64,000 bases of DNA, from the NCBI GenBank assembly GCA_029851415.1, contig CM056742.1:159407121-159471120 (forward strand), read 5' to 3'. The stretch's first letter is position 1. Every line of letters begins with the position of its first letter. The translations under genes and the position numbers were made by a program. This document shows positions 23,961 through 36,000 of this stretch, piece after piece. The stretch is from Eretmocerus hayati. Taxonomy: Eukaryota > Arthropoda > Insecta > Hymenoptera > Aphelinidae. The notes under the pieces are model-generated. The model did not search any database and had not been told where the DNA came from. It saw only the letters and a list, made by a program, of their open reading frames with translations.

Positions 23961-26689
23961 TTTATAGTGATGGACAAGATAATTAAGATATTAAAAGTAC
24001 ATTCAAGTACGAAAAGTATTACTCCATTGCCTTTAAAATTATTCATTTTAAAATTGGGTGACGAGTTGGTGCTACATACGATGAAGCATCTGGTAGGAGA
24101 GCTTGCAAGCTCGTTATGACTGTATTTGATGCTCGAAACATGTGCGAATTTGTGCATAATTTCTGTGATGTACTAATACAACGGCGTGCTTCGAAGTTTA
24201 CTTCCTTCGCAAAGCCTACACCCCATAAGTAGTTTAGAACTACACTGTTCGTCGTAAAGCATGAATAATTCGTAGCTCGTTCGTAGTTTCAACATCGAAT
24301 GAGACAATTGGTGAGGGATGGGTGTCACCCCAGTCCTCACAAACTAACACACGAAATTCAAGTGTCACATTGGCTCAACTCAAGGGTTTACTTTCATCAC
24401 TTATCTCACTTATAATGTCGACTGACTGATTCAATCCAAGTTCTAAAACTTATTTCATAAATTTTGATGAAATGCAGAATTTTGAATTCGCAAATGTCAA
24501 AACTTGGTGATGGAATAGAGATCCATACGAACAGCTTGACAGTGTCATGTATGAGAAAATTTTCCGAGATAGAAAATTCAAAATCTTCAAAGCTCGAAAC
24601 TCGAAGCTCTCAAATGAATCCTCTCGTACTCGATCGAGGCTGTCAGTATGAACGCAGTTGCGGATAGCTCGAGGCTTATCATAAGTGCAATTCTGCACAG
24701 ATAGAACCGCGATGATGAAGAAGAGCTTGAATGCCTCAAGCGAAAAATGCTCTCCTATAATACCAAATTGCTTGCAGCCACATCTATATTACTATTTCTA
24801 ACGCTGAGCTCGCTCAACTCCTATTTCTATACCTTTATACTCTTCTCACATTTTCCATCCCATTTTCGCAGAGGCCGCATGGGTCGATTTTTTTATCCGC
24901 ACTTTGCTCATCTATCGTGATAATTTTACCGTCAGCATCATCATCAGAAAGCGGCTTACCACACATTGATCTATATAATGCCGCGTGCATCATCTATCGC
25001 GCTCCATTTACTCTTCCGTTTTTATTCCAGACGACGAGGTAGTGTATACGGTATGAATAATTGAAATTTCATCGCACTTGAGTTTTATGTGGTTTACTTC
25101 AACCAAGAAAGAACGTCTATATAGATGAACTAAGAGGGTGACCGCGGGTATATATAGATATATAGGATGAAGTTTTCACATTCGAGGGAAGTTTGAAGTT
25201 GAGCATAAATTTTTCACGAAGATCTTGGAGTTAGAAAGTGCACGTCTTGGAGGCCCACTTTCCTCGATCAAATGGTATAGTAACTGGATACTGGTGTGAG
25301 TGATATTGCATTTTTTCATGTCACATCACACCTCTGAACGAGCTTGCGGTGACTAAGATGACCCCCAAGTAGACTCAATGGTCTCTACCCAACTTTCAAA
25401 GAAAGTTATATGTACTTACATGACCGCAAGTGGTAGAATATTTACTCAACTCTAAGCACTCAGAATTTAAAAATTCGTGTAAAGAGGCATCGTGAACTAG
25501 TTACTCGTAGATACAGCCTCTTTCATTCGTGTCAAAATGCGCGGTTATAAGAATACGAGATTTTAAAAAATTCTAAAGATTTTTCTCGCTGTCCTGCCCT
25601 TCGAACCTTCCGTTCACCCATTTGCAAAACTTTTCGCATAAATATGTCGCGGCAACGAACGAGACAGGTGCTCCCGCAAAGCTTCAATTTTACAAAAGAC
25701 ATACATAGTGGGCAGATCTTCTACTATATATAGGTACATACCTAAAGCTTGAATCCCCCGGAGCGTTGGAGATATAATAAAATGTCGTACGACGTAATCT
25801 CTTTGCGACGCAACGTCGAATGAAGAGCTGAAGCTTTTTGTCGCACAAAATTCGCTTGAGAAAGCCCCAAAGCTTATACCCTAAGGCATAACTGGATGTA
25901 TGTATGTGGAGGAGCAGAAGAGCACGTCGTATTTACGCCCCTGTAGCAATATAAGCCCACCGGCCACGCGACTCAACATTTCTCCTCCCTCGTCTCATCG
26001 TGCTTGCGGTGTACGTCTCGTCTTTTCCTTTCCGTGATATGCTCATCGTAGCGTTTGCGACTGATGCTCTTTTTCGCTAGTACATTTTCATGTAAGTATG
26101 CTTGAATGCACTACAGAGATGCAAAAATATCGGTATAAGGCTTGTTACAGTGTACTATAGTGATTGTATAAGAAAAGGCTAGGCTTTTGTAATACTTTGA
26201 AAATGATTTCGAATGGACAAAACTGATCCTAATCCATTTTTTAAGACACTGATACTTGGCGCAAGAATATCAACATGTCGAAGGGAGATATTTTTCTTCA
26301 ACATTTCAACATTTTTATATTTTACGGAAAACTACCTGTACTATAGCAGAGATCTGGATTTAATTGATAATCTGGCGGTAAATATGCATTTCTCAAGAGA
26401 TGACTCAGCTCGATACAGAAATTTTCAGTTTTGATCTGACACGGTGTCACGAATAGTGAAAATGGCTTTCATTGAAATATACCATTTTCATGCTTGTTTT
26501 TACACTCTCAAAATTGTTCTAGAGATCTTCGGTTTATTAATTACATCAAATTTTGGGGCATCGAAAGCTCCCGTATCTAAGAGCTCTCGTGAATTTTGCA
26601 CCGATTGACATAGAGTAATGAACTATTTAGTCTATATTATTCCTTTTGATTATCAATGTAAAATACAATTACACTGTACCTCACGTGAT

Positions 26690-27484
26690 ATAGTACATTT
26701 GGCCCATTCTATTGAATTGATTCAATGTTCAATAACTAGTGCAGCTACCTAATGACATGAAAATAGTACATTTTGATCCAAGGGTGAAACTTGTTTTAGC
26801 GTCCGAGTGATGGATTTCCGGTCCTAGCCGTAGGCGAGGGTTGGAATCATCACGAGGATGCGAATAATAAGCTTTTCATTACTCTAACCTAAGAATGCCG
26901 CGTTTAAATAGGATTTTAGGGTTCTCGAAATGAAAAAATATATCGGCACCTCGCTTGCAAGCCCATTCTGGGCACTGGAGGACATGTCTATCTCGCTTGG
27001 CTCGACAAGCAAACTGTCCTAGTGCCCAAAATGGGCTACCGCACTCAGTACGGAGATATACTATTACACCCGTGTATCGAATACTATTTTTTGACAAACT
27101 GTGAGAGAAAGTGGAAAATCAGTGCGGATAAGTTACTTTCTCGCACAGTGTGTCAAAATAGTACATTTCGATACGAGGGCGGGAATGTTGGTTTCCGCAC
27201 AACGAGTGATATTTTCTTGCCCGAGCCGAAGGCGAGGGTCGGAATTATCACGAGAATGCGGAAACTACCCCGTCAAGTGTCGAGTACTATTTTTCCATCT
27301 TCTGTGTGGAGGACAAAGACAACAAACCCGTGCGGAAAAGTCATTTCCCGCACAGAAGATGGAAAAATAGGTTTACACCTGTGTATGGAACTGTGTTTTT
27401 CGACAAAGTGTGCGAAAGAGTGGAAAACCAGGGTGAAAAAGACACTTTTCCACACAGCGTGTCGAAAAATCATTTTCTCAACGG
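26690..27484 (+). repeat. Dispersed repeat R1, copy 3, with three serial hairpins
   Basis: It starts with ATAGTACATTT and the GATGGATTTCC/GGCGAGGGT core. It continues through a block (TAACCTAAGAATGCCGCGTTTAAA ... GCCCAAAATGGGCTACCG) that is also present, inverted, in copy 4, and ends in three hairpin modules: 27072-27113 with 27135-27180, 27287-27306 with 27351-27370 (perfect 20-base arms, 44-base loop), and 27392-27412 with 27451-27469. A 162-codon open frame crosses the hairpins but mirrors their symmetry and is not a credible gene. Confidence 0.8.
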
Positions 27485-28079
27485 GAGGCCGGACCACGCC
27501 GCGGTGTTGAATAGCCTGGAAGGATGGACCGGAATCCGTTCTGGAAATAACTCGAGTTCGACTAAATCAAATCACATGGAATTCTGTATGCGTCTATAGA
27601 ATGCATATCAGAATTAGGCTTTGAAGAAGAGTTCCATAAAAATGAAAATAAAAAATTCAAAATGGCAGCAAACTTCAGCCTTGCCTTAGCTTCAGCTATT
27701 TGTCATAGTGAAATCATTTTGGAAGTGAAAATGCAGCTTTTGGCATAATTTTTCAATAATTTGTGAAACACTTATCGGTTCAACCTCAAAAACTGAATCT
27801 ATCGAAGAATTTCTTAGGAAAATTCAGGAAATTTCCGCCAATCGGCAAACATCTGTGCTGTTTTTTAGATAGTTGAGGCAAGGCCGGAGTCGGCCACCGT
27901 TTGAAATTTTTTACTTCCATTTTTATGGATTTTCTCCGCATAGCCCGATTCTGACATGCATTCTCTTGACGCATACAAATTCCACGTGATTTGATATACA
28001 TAGTCAAACTCGAGTCATTTCCAGAACGGATTTTGATCCAACCCTCTAGGCTTTTGAACATCGCGGTGACTCCGGCCTC
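27485..28079. mobile_element. 0.6-kb DNA element with about 190-base inverted repeats
   Basis: The ends are GAGGCCGGA and TCCGGCCTC. The left arm (27485 to about 27685) and right arm (about 27881-28079) align as reverse complements at roughly 75-80 percent, with shared blocks such as ATCCGTTCTGGAAATGACTCG, CAAATCACNTGGAAT and CCATAAAAATGGAA. The spacer is about 190 bases. It abuts the end of R1 copy 3, so it either inserted there or belongs to the same composite. Confidence 0.7.
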
Positions 28080-29925
28080 TCTTTAATTTGGGCGAACATC
28101 TTTAAAAATTAGCATTTCCACTTTTACAGCAGTAATGGATTTTTGTTACTCAATTTATATTCAACCAAAATTCTATCGATAAATTTTGCAAATTTCACAT
28201 CTTGTCTGTAAGAACACATCTACATATCAATTTACATTCAAACCCCGAGACGCGGAAAGGAAGCCTCGAAGGAAGCTTTATAGCGTTTCAGACGCGAAAG
28301 AAATTTTGAATGTGCCAAAAGTTTACCACGTTAGTAATCAAGTATAGTTTCACAATAATTCTTGCATAAAAAACTTTCAAGAACAAAGGCGATATCCAAT
28401 CAATTTGATTTAATACAGCTCAAACTTTTACGATCGTAACCTTATGCCCAAAACCACAAAATGTTCTAAGGTCCTACCCAGCTTGCGATATCAATACTCA
28501 AGTTGGTCACTGCACATGTTCTATTCACTCGATAACTGTGTTTTGCACACCCTGTGCTCATTTCCTTAAAAGAACTCACATATTCGACTGCATATGGAAT
28601 ATTGATTGGCAAAGTGCACATATCTGAGACTTCTTCGACAACAATAAGCGATAAATAGCTTGAGTCAAGAATCCGTAATGATTCCAAAGAGCCTTTTTCA
28701 ACTCGGAAGGTGCAGATATCCAAGTTAATCGTATCTTTGAAAATTATGAGCCCTTTGAAATACATTTTTGCAAGCTAGATCTATGTACAAATAATGAGAA
28801 TCTTCTCCTAGCTTTCTGTATGCACGTGAATTTGAATCTAAATGGGAAACTCCGGAGTTGTGAGCAACCGTATGCAACATGAAGAGGAACGCGGCTTTGA
28901 AGAGACTCCTCGTTATACGCGCGCGAGATATAAAGAGGCTCTTTGGCTGCAGCTTTTACCGCATGCTCATAACACTTGCCTGCCATGGACCCTGTCTTCT
29001 ACTTATGTGCGCAAGTGAAACTCACAGTATAATGCGACGCCGGTGTCCCTCTCAAGAAAACATAACAACCACTACAAGGCGGCTGGTAATTGCTTCATTT
29101 TCGAGCTTTGCGAGCGTTAAATTCTTCAAGGATTCTGTGTGCATAAATTGTTCCAGAGCCGTCAAACTGATGATTCTCTCCCGATTCTTTTTGCCAATTT
29201 CGATACAAAACTTTTTCAAAGCTTTCAACGAATGTTGTACATCGAATCAACTATACGATCTCTCAAGAGCAATGAAAATATTATCCGTCTTTCAGATCGT
29301 CGAATTTTGTCAACATGACGGATCAATTCGAAAACTACCTATCAAAGATAGCCTAGAAGATATCTCTCACTCAGAAAAATGTTTCATATCTTCTTTATTT
29401 AGAAACAGCTTTACATATTTTCGATAGAGATTAACCTCTTCGTGCACGCACCTAATTTCTGTGCTCCCAGATCTTCTTTTCCGACTAGATTGTATAGTGG
29501 GGGTCGTAAGAATTATTTTGAGCCCAAACACGATATGATAAAGTCATGCCATATGGGAGTTATGGCAGCATGAATTTTTCAAGGTCAAACACGAATGAGG
29601 CACTAGCAATGAGATTTTTATGATAAACTTCCTTAAAAAAACCATCAATTCGGATCAAAAAACATGACACAACAAGTATCCTTACCCTATCATCAAAATT
29701 CAGTGAGTTATAGCAATCAAAAGATGAAATAAGATGGTTCATCATAATCATTAGCTACAATGGATGACTAATGATGAGCCTATGTTAACCAAAATCATGG
29801 ATACTCCTTCTTTTTGGGCCATGGAAGATGATGCATGAAGTATTTTTCCTCCAAAGTCAAAGAGAATCGAAGGAACCCGATTGAAAGATGTGTCCTCCAC
29901 GTATGTGGACAAATGCGGGAAGAGG
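28080..29925. other. Spacer with no recognised gene
   Basis: This contains one 182-codon open frame on the plus strand (listed separately) and a 99-codon frame on the minus strand at 28466-28765 with hydrophobic composition. Neither matches a family I know. The rest is AT-rich and unremarkable. Confidence 0.5.
28879..29427 (+). CDS. Hypothetical open reading frame, 182 aa
   Basis: This is the longest ATG-initiated plus-strand frame in the left 37 kb. It encodes a basic, cysteine-containing, serine/phenylalanine-rich protein with no motif that I recognise. The early part is rich in Arg, and there is no clear signal peptide. An open frame of this length can arise by chance in DNA that is locally more GC-rich, as this is. 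Codon use looks irregular compared with the myosin exons further right. I keep it as a weak candidate only. Confidence 0.15.
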   Translation: MKRNAALKRLLVIRARDIKRLFGCSFYRMLITLACHGPCLLLMCASETHSIMRRRCPSQENITTTTRRLVIASFSSFASVKFFKDSVCINCSRAVKLMILSRFFLPISIQNFFKAFNECCTSNQLYDLSRAMKILSVFQIVEFCQHDGSIRKLPIKDSLEDISHSEKCFISSLFRNSFTYFR

Positions 29926-30032
29926 TTAACTCGTTTTCACACTATCAATTAAGGGTGTGACAAATATCAGAATAACCATTGTTCTATTTAGAATCCAATC
30001 CTCACAAGTGCTTCGAACAGCATCAATTCGAG
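29926..30032 (-). CDS. Tentative last coding exon of the PPM1E/F-type phosphatase
   Basis: A TTTCAG acceptor at about 30033-30038 opens a frame whose phase (two leading bases, CT) exactly completes the single base left by the exon ending at 33028. It encodes 34 residues and a TAA. It contains a hydrophobic strand, NRTMVILIFV, where the family has its last beta strand. However, the family's GSxDN metal-binding motif just before this strand is not recognisable (WILN stands there). The intron would be about 3 kb. Either this is a diverged or degraded end, or the match in phase is chance and the true exon lies elsewhere. Confidence 0.25.
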
Positions 30033-30038
30033 CTGAAA

Positions 30039-33027
30039 TACATTTAAAAATTCTTAAAATTGAACCCATTAATTCCATCTTCGATCAGTTTTAGAATAAT
30101 AGGCAGCGATGGGGCATCGGACCAATTCCGATAATAGGCTTCTCCGAACGATGTTAGTCTTCTCGAGAGTAACGAGAGCGCAGAATACACTTTATCGACT
30201 TTCTAATGAGTAATTGGCAATGCAGATCCGTTTAAAAAAATTCGAGAGGCCTTCGCGTATACCTATAGTTTCTCAATACTATAAGGTATATAGTATGATG
30301 CGTAAAAGGCCATACGAACCATAGCCACATACACGAGCATATACCGTTCAATCGAGACAGATTCCGATGGCTTTCATAGATAATACCGAATGTAAGTACA
30401 TGCATCGACTATACAACGAGGTACGAAAGAATCTGAAAATTGCTGATTATGATCGTGGGTGAATTACAAAATTTTATCTTTTTTCTTTGTATTTTTGTCC
30501 TATCCTCATTAGGTTGGAATTCGCTATTATGCGCTGCTCAGGCAGATCAATTTGAACTATGGTATAGAGTTTAAAGAAATCTTCAGGCTATGGGTCAAAT
30601 TTAATTTCAAATATCGTTCAAAATTATCAAATTTAAAAGATTTCAAGAAAGTAACCAAGCAAGAGTACGTAGTTGCTGCAGTTACATTCAAAACGTTCGC
30701 TGCGACGCTGTTTTTTTTTTCGTTATTTCATCCCGGTCTTGAAGTGGACAATCACAATTGGGTAGAAAGGCCCATATGAAACTAAGTTCTTTTTTGGCTT
30801 ATTATCAACGCCTTTGGTGAGGTAACCCATCACCTCGATAGATTTCCGATGGAAAATTTTCCGAGTAAGTCTGAGTCGTCAAAGACTGAAAAATAGAAAA
30901 TAGCGGACACCACCGGTGGGACCCGTCCGCAGCGATACGTGTTAAAGAAAAATTAAAAAGCACAGTTCCTATTTATTTTTTCTTCTTTTTCCTGTGTCAA
31001 AGCTCACATCTCGGATTCTCTGATCCAATATTTTCTTGCTCACTTGGATTTCTATCATACATTGCAGTAAATTACGCGGGTGTGAGATTTGGATACACCA
31101 GAGCAGCACAAACGCTTGCACAAGAAATACGATTGAACGCAAAATGAGGGAGGCGTGATACAGAGAGGCGCGTGCCACTGGCCTAATAGTGCTAAAGCAG
31201 AATAACTATCTCTATATCACTGTATATATGTTATAGAAGCAGACCATCGCACTTTATACTATATGTTAACTGGCAAAGCTTTGGACCATGAAGTAAGTAT
31301 ATATGTACATACGTATAGAGAAGCTTGGATTTAATTGGGGGGATGCTGAATGCATGGGGCTGTTTTGCGCGCAGCGCTCAAGCCGGTGCCAAATTAACGC
31401 GGGGATTCCCATTTGCATTATTATTAGGAAGGGCGCGCAAAAGAGAGAGAGAAATGGAGAGACTGAGACACGCCCGACGACGCATATACTGAAACAAAGA
31501 GCCTGTATGAAGTAAGTACGCGCCCCAGCTTTTTGCGGCTCTCAAAAGATTTAAATCTGTGTGAAAATGGTTTGAAAGGCGTCTCATTGCTTGTGGGTAT
31601 CTTTATGAGCTTGTAGGCGTTGTATTGTATTTGGTTTTGCATGATCGAGGCAAGATCGTTATTATACTTCATTTAAAATAAACTACCAAGGAGGGTTGAT
31701 CCTTGAGATTATTACTCAACACAGTTTTTAATTAGTTTTTCAATTTTCAATGAATAGGTGAATATGTTTGTTTTGGATGAGAGTAACGGTGAGCGAAAAG
31801 AGAGTCGAAATGGTTCAGTTCAAAGATCTATCTAAATATTTTAGGTATCATATGTACAATATATTAGAAAAAACACGGGACGACTCTACTCAATTTTAGC
31901 GATTAAGAAATCGTCCATAAGTTTCGTAGAGGTAAAATACGGCAGCAAACCTAATCAGGTCTCTTGTACAATTCTAACATCAATATTATGATAATCAACT
32001 ACATGATCCAATTAATTATTTAGATAAAACCTTAATCTCGTCAAGAATTGGCCAACAATGATTGTCACTTCGTGTCTTTAAGCGCTTTGGAGGACAAAAA
32101 ATTCAATGATCAGCCTTGAAAATACTCTAAGAATTCAAGATAAGCGTTCTGCACAGGTTTGTAATAAGTCAATGAAGTAATATCCGAAACGAAGCAAGAA
32201 ACAATGACTAATCCATCGGTCAACGTAGTCACGTTGCTCTGTTATACCCTCAAGGCATCTACAAAAACCGCCAATCACTCAAAAACGCAACACAATATCA
32301 CCTAGCTCAGCACCAAAAGTGTGATTCAAAGTGCGGTAGCATGAAAAATCAAAGGGGAGATCGGCGATCGGCGATCGATATCCGGGCAAGTGCAACGCTC
32401 TCGGTAGAAAGATATATTCGTCCCTGGACTCGAATGAAGCAGAGCGTGACAATGCCGCAAAGGAGTTTGCTTTTCTGCTGCTGATGCACTAAAGTAACGC
32501 CAACGATTCTGCTTATATACTTGAGAATGAGCTCACTGTATAGAACATTAGACCAAAGGCTCTCATTTGGAGGAAGTTGCCTCTTTCCGCCATATCGTGT
32601 TGGATGAGAATTGAAAGGATCCGGCCACCTGTGTGTGTGTGTGCATGCAACAACTTTTCTATCTCCTTGCGGTATGTAAAAAAGAAAAGAAGAAAAAAAA
32701 CTGCAAGCCGTCAGAAGAGAAGGTATTCTAGATGCCCGGGATGGACGGTAATAGGCTTCCATTATCTTGATGAGTTGTTGTTGCTGCTACTACTGCTGCT
32801 GATGCTAAGAGAGCTGGCAGCTACAAAATTTGCGACTTTTTTTGCCAATCTAGTTATCTAGTTTTCGCTCGTACTGGGTCATAGTTTTGATCCTAAGAGA
32901 TTGCAACTTTGCAGGAATGATTGATGTGATTAGATCTCTGAGATAATCTTGCAAGACAGTCTTCTTGAAAGTTAGATTGGGGAAACTCAATGAGATTTTG
33001 AAGGTATGAAAATGAATGTTGACTCAC
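30039..33027. other. Probable terminal intron or 3' flank of the phosphatase gene
   Basis: I searched the reverse complement for the family's closing GSxDN(I/V)TV motif in this stretch and found none. It holds only short open frames, including a 137-codon minus-strand frame at 32349-32762 with no recognisable domain, and a small CTG/TTG-rich patch near 32775. Confidence 0.5.
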
Positions 33028-36000
33028 AGCTGCTGGATCCGATGTACTCGTACAATAACGAAGCTGCAACTCCGGCATCGGCTTTATCCCAAAATCCATC
33101 GCATGCCATGATCAGGAAATCCTCAGTTCCGTCTAACTCTATTTTGACGATCTCTGGCTCGGCCATAACGAAAGGTTTGTACTTGGCATCGCCTGAAATT
33201 AGTAAAAATATTTTATTAGATACATTGTAGTTGTGTCATTTTTCATCATGAAAAAATGACTAGACTTAATATTTATCAAATGATTGAAATTGATAGCTTT
33301 ACAAAGTTATTACAAGTCTTTCGGGACTTAAAAATGGTCTAATCAATCAAATAGATAGCAAATATAAAATTATTCTGAAACATGTATCCATTTGGTTCAT
33401 TTGTTTGTTAAAAGTAAATGTTCAGAATATCGTTATCCAAAGCAAATGAGTTAGCGAGACAGATGTAATCGAATGATATTAATCAAATAAACTCAGATAA
33501 TGGTCTGCAATCAAGCGACAAATCGATCGCAAAAAAAAATAAAATCACAAAAAGACATCGAAACTATCATGATTACTTTTTTCATCTCCTTCTCAACACT
33601 CGCGATATATTATATTCGATACGAAATGAGCGAGTATTTGAGATCCAATGCATTAACCCCAATGCAAGTACCTTTACTCATATACTCACGTCCGGTCGCG
33701 CGACTAGCATGATAATTAAAGTTAATGAACTAATTAAGCGAATGCGCGCGAAAAGCCGTCTAATTTGAATAATGAAACTGCGAAAGGGTTGAACCACGCT
33801 ATACGCTCGCACTTCCGATAATATTATAGATTGAGGACTCAACGTCGACGTCAATGCAGGAGCTGCATTTAAATCTGCCTTCGACAGACGCCCCGATAGG
33901 TATTATGTACATACTACATACATACAACCTTTATCCGCGTGAGAATGTAGACTCGATACGAACTACCTACACCTTTAGTTATCAGGACCAGCTTCCATTC
34001 TCGAGCTGCTGCTGAAATGCGCTGTTTATAGAGCTCATAGATAAGTACCGACTTTCTGAAACGCCTCGTCGATCGGTCCTTGTTATCGATATCCCATGCA
34101 ACTATATTTATCCTTGTGATAGAACTAATACTAATACTATGAGTCTATCTGAGTGAGCGAAGTGTAAGAACAAGACTCAGCGAGTGTGAAAATTTTCCCC
34201 TGCACTGTGCGTGCAAGTCATTCGCTATTAATCACTCAAGGTGTTCGCGAACGAGACTTATTTGGTAATTTGACGAAGATTGAATAGAAAATTAATTTTT
34301 TTTTTAGTGTTGATGGTTATAGAGGAAGTCGGAGGTTGAAATGAAGAATGAGTGATAAATGATAGTGAAGAGGATCGTGGAGAAGAGACTTGCAAAAGGT
34401 CATCACTGTCACGATGATATATAGTTTGTGCACGTTAGATGTTTGCTTCAATGCGCTGTAAATCCCCTCGTGTATACTAACACGTCGTCATAACATCCCA
34501 CGTTTGTCACGACCACCGTGAACTATGGCTATATGTACTTTTTCATTGATGTGTAATGAGATTTACTGTTCAAAGGGATTATTTTTACAGAATTTGCTTC
34601 TTTGCATCGATATCGAATGCATTACTCATTCGAGATTAAAATTTGACCCACTTTCAACATTCATTTGTCCCAATGTCTATAACATCGACCAGTAAGCATC
34701 ATTCATGATTAGCCCGGACTAATTTACAAATCATTGAAGATTTTAGGAAGAATCAGAAGAAGTACCCATCTTTCGCATTATGTGGATACTTTGGACTTTC
34801 AAGAAATGTCAAATCACTTTTCCGTTGTAAGTATTCCTTTCAGAATGAGAAAATTGAATAGAGCCGGTTTTAATAGAATTTGGAGAACGTGAATGTTCAA
34901 TTTTGAACACAAGATCAAGTTGAGATGCAAATAATTTTGATGGATAATGATTTTCCCGAGAATTGTTTCGCGCAGAAAAACGAACGAATCTGTAAAGACT
35001 AATACTTTACAAAAAATGTACACGTTTTTAAAATGAGCATTGAGCAAGAGTGGATTTTTTTGAAACGAGACAAGAAAATCGAGATATCGCTCCACCGATG
35101 AAGGAAGAATTGGAGAAAGGATAACATAATGACGTGCTTCAACTCCGCTATATGACAGGTATTATTATAATGTTGAAGCCAACCATTATACAAGATGAGT
35201 TGTACGGCCACGATAATAATTACTGCTCATGAAGATTATGTGATATGAAATTATCTCCATGAGATGGACCCACCACCGTAATTTTTTGCTAGTTGACTGC
35301 AATAAAAATGGGAACACTCTTTTCGAATAGTGAAATTGTGTTTGAATAAAAGATCAAAGAAAGATATAAATATAATTTCGAGATCATTTTCATTCACTAA
35401 ATGATATTCACGTTTGACTAATCTCCTCATTCCCGGTAAGATATAAAAGAATAACCAGGGGAATGATTCAAAGATTAGAGGACGGAAGTTATTTCACGGC
35501 GTTTTACATTGACAAATTGAGAAAAAACAAAAGCTACATAAAAATATGTTAATGGATGTCATAATATATCGGGCGAACATTCCAAGTAATAGTGTAGTGA
35601 CGTTGCAAGCCCACGACAAATGTCAACTACTTCTCACGAGTTGACACTTTATATACTTCTGATTTCCATAATACTGGCCTACGTAAAATATGCAGGGCTG
35701 ATAAGTCAGCAAATGCAATTTTATTTCTATCAACATCGAGTGATGGAAAAATGTTTACCTTGGACAAAAAATAGTCCTTGATTCAGTTTAGGACTAATTT
35801 TGGGGAAGCACATTTGAAATGTGTTGACAACGTTATTGTTGACGTCAATTTTGGCTGATGAAAGACCGAATTATAATACCAACAAAACCAAGATTCACAT
35901 GGACCTTAAAAAATAATTTCACATCATCACGAGAAGATCTCAATCTAGTAAAATAAGTTATGCTTGCTCATTTTGAATTTTAAATTTATTCTGCCGAGGA

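Larger units (their letters stand above)
16985..26689. other. Spacer with no recognised gene
   Basis: About 9.7 kb of mostly AT-rich DNA. A more GC-rich patch at about 22730-23130 carries overlapping open frames on both strands, the usual look of a CpG-rich patch rather than of a gene. Microsatellite-like TATA stretches occur near 21690 and 25150. The only structured items noted are a tandem duplication near 23.9 kb and a hydrophobic small open frame near 20.4 kb. Confidence 0.55.

Noticed and set aside
27022..27510. A 162-codon open frame
   Set aside because: It runs through the hairpin modules of repeat R1, its sequence mirrors the inverted repeats, and overlapping frames on both strands are equally open. 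It is repeat composition, not a gene.
28466..28765. A 99-codon minus-strand frame with hydrophobic composition, considered as a phosphatase tail
   Set aside because: No GSxDN motif, and no phase-compatible acceptor was identified linking it to exon 33192-33028.
32893..33027. A minus-strand continuation encoding EDCLARLSQRS as the last phosphatase exon
   Set aside because: The good acceptor (CTTTCAAG) gives a stop at the junction. The in-phase alternative needs a poor acceptor and yields no GSxDN or closing strand.
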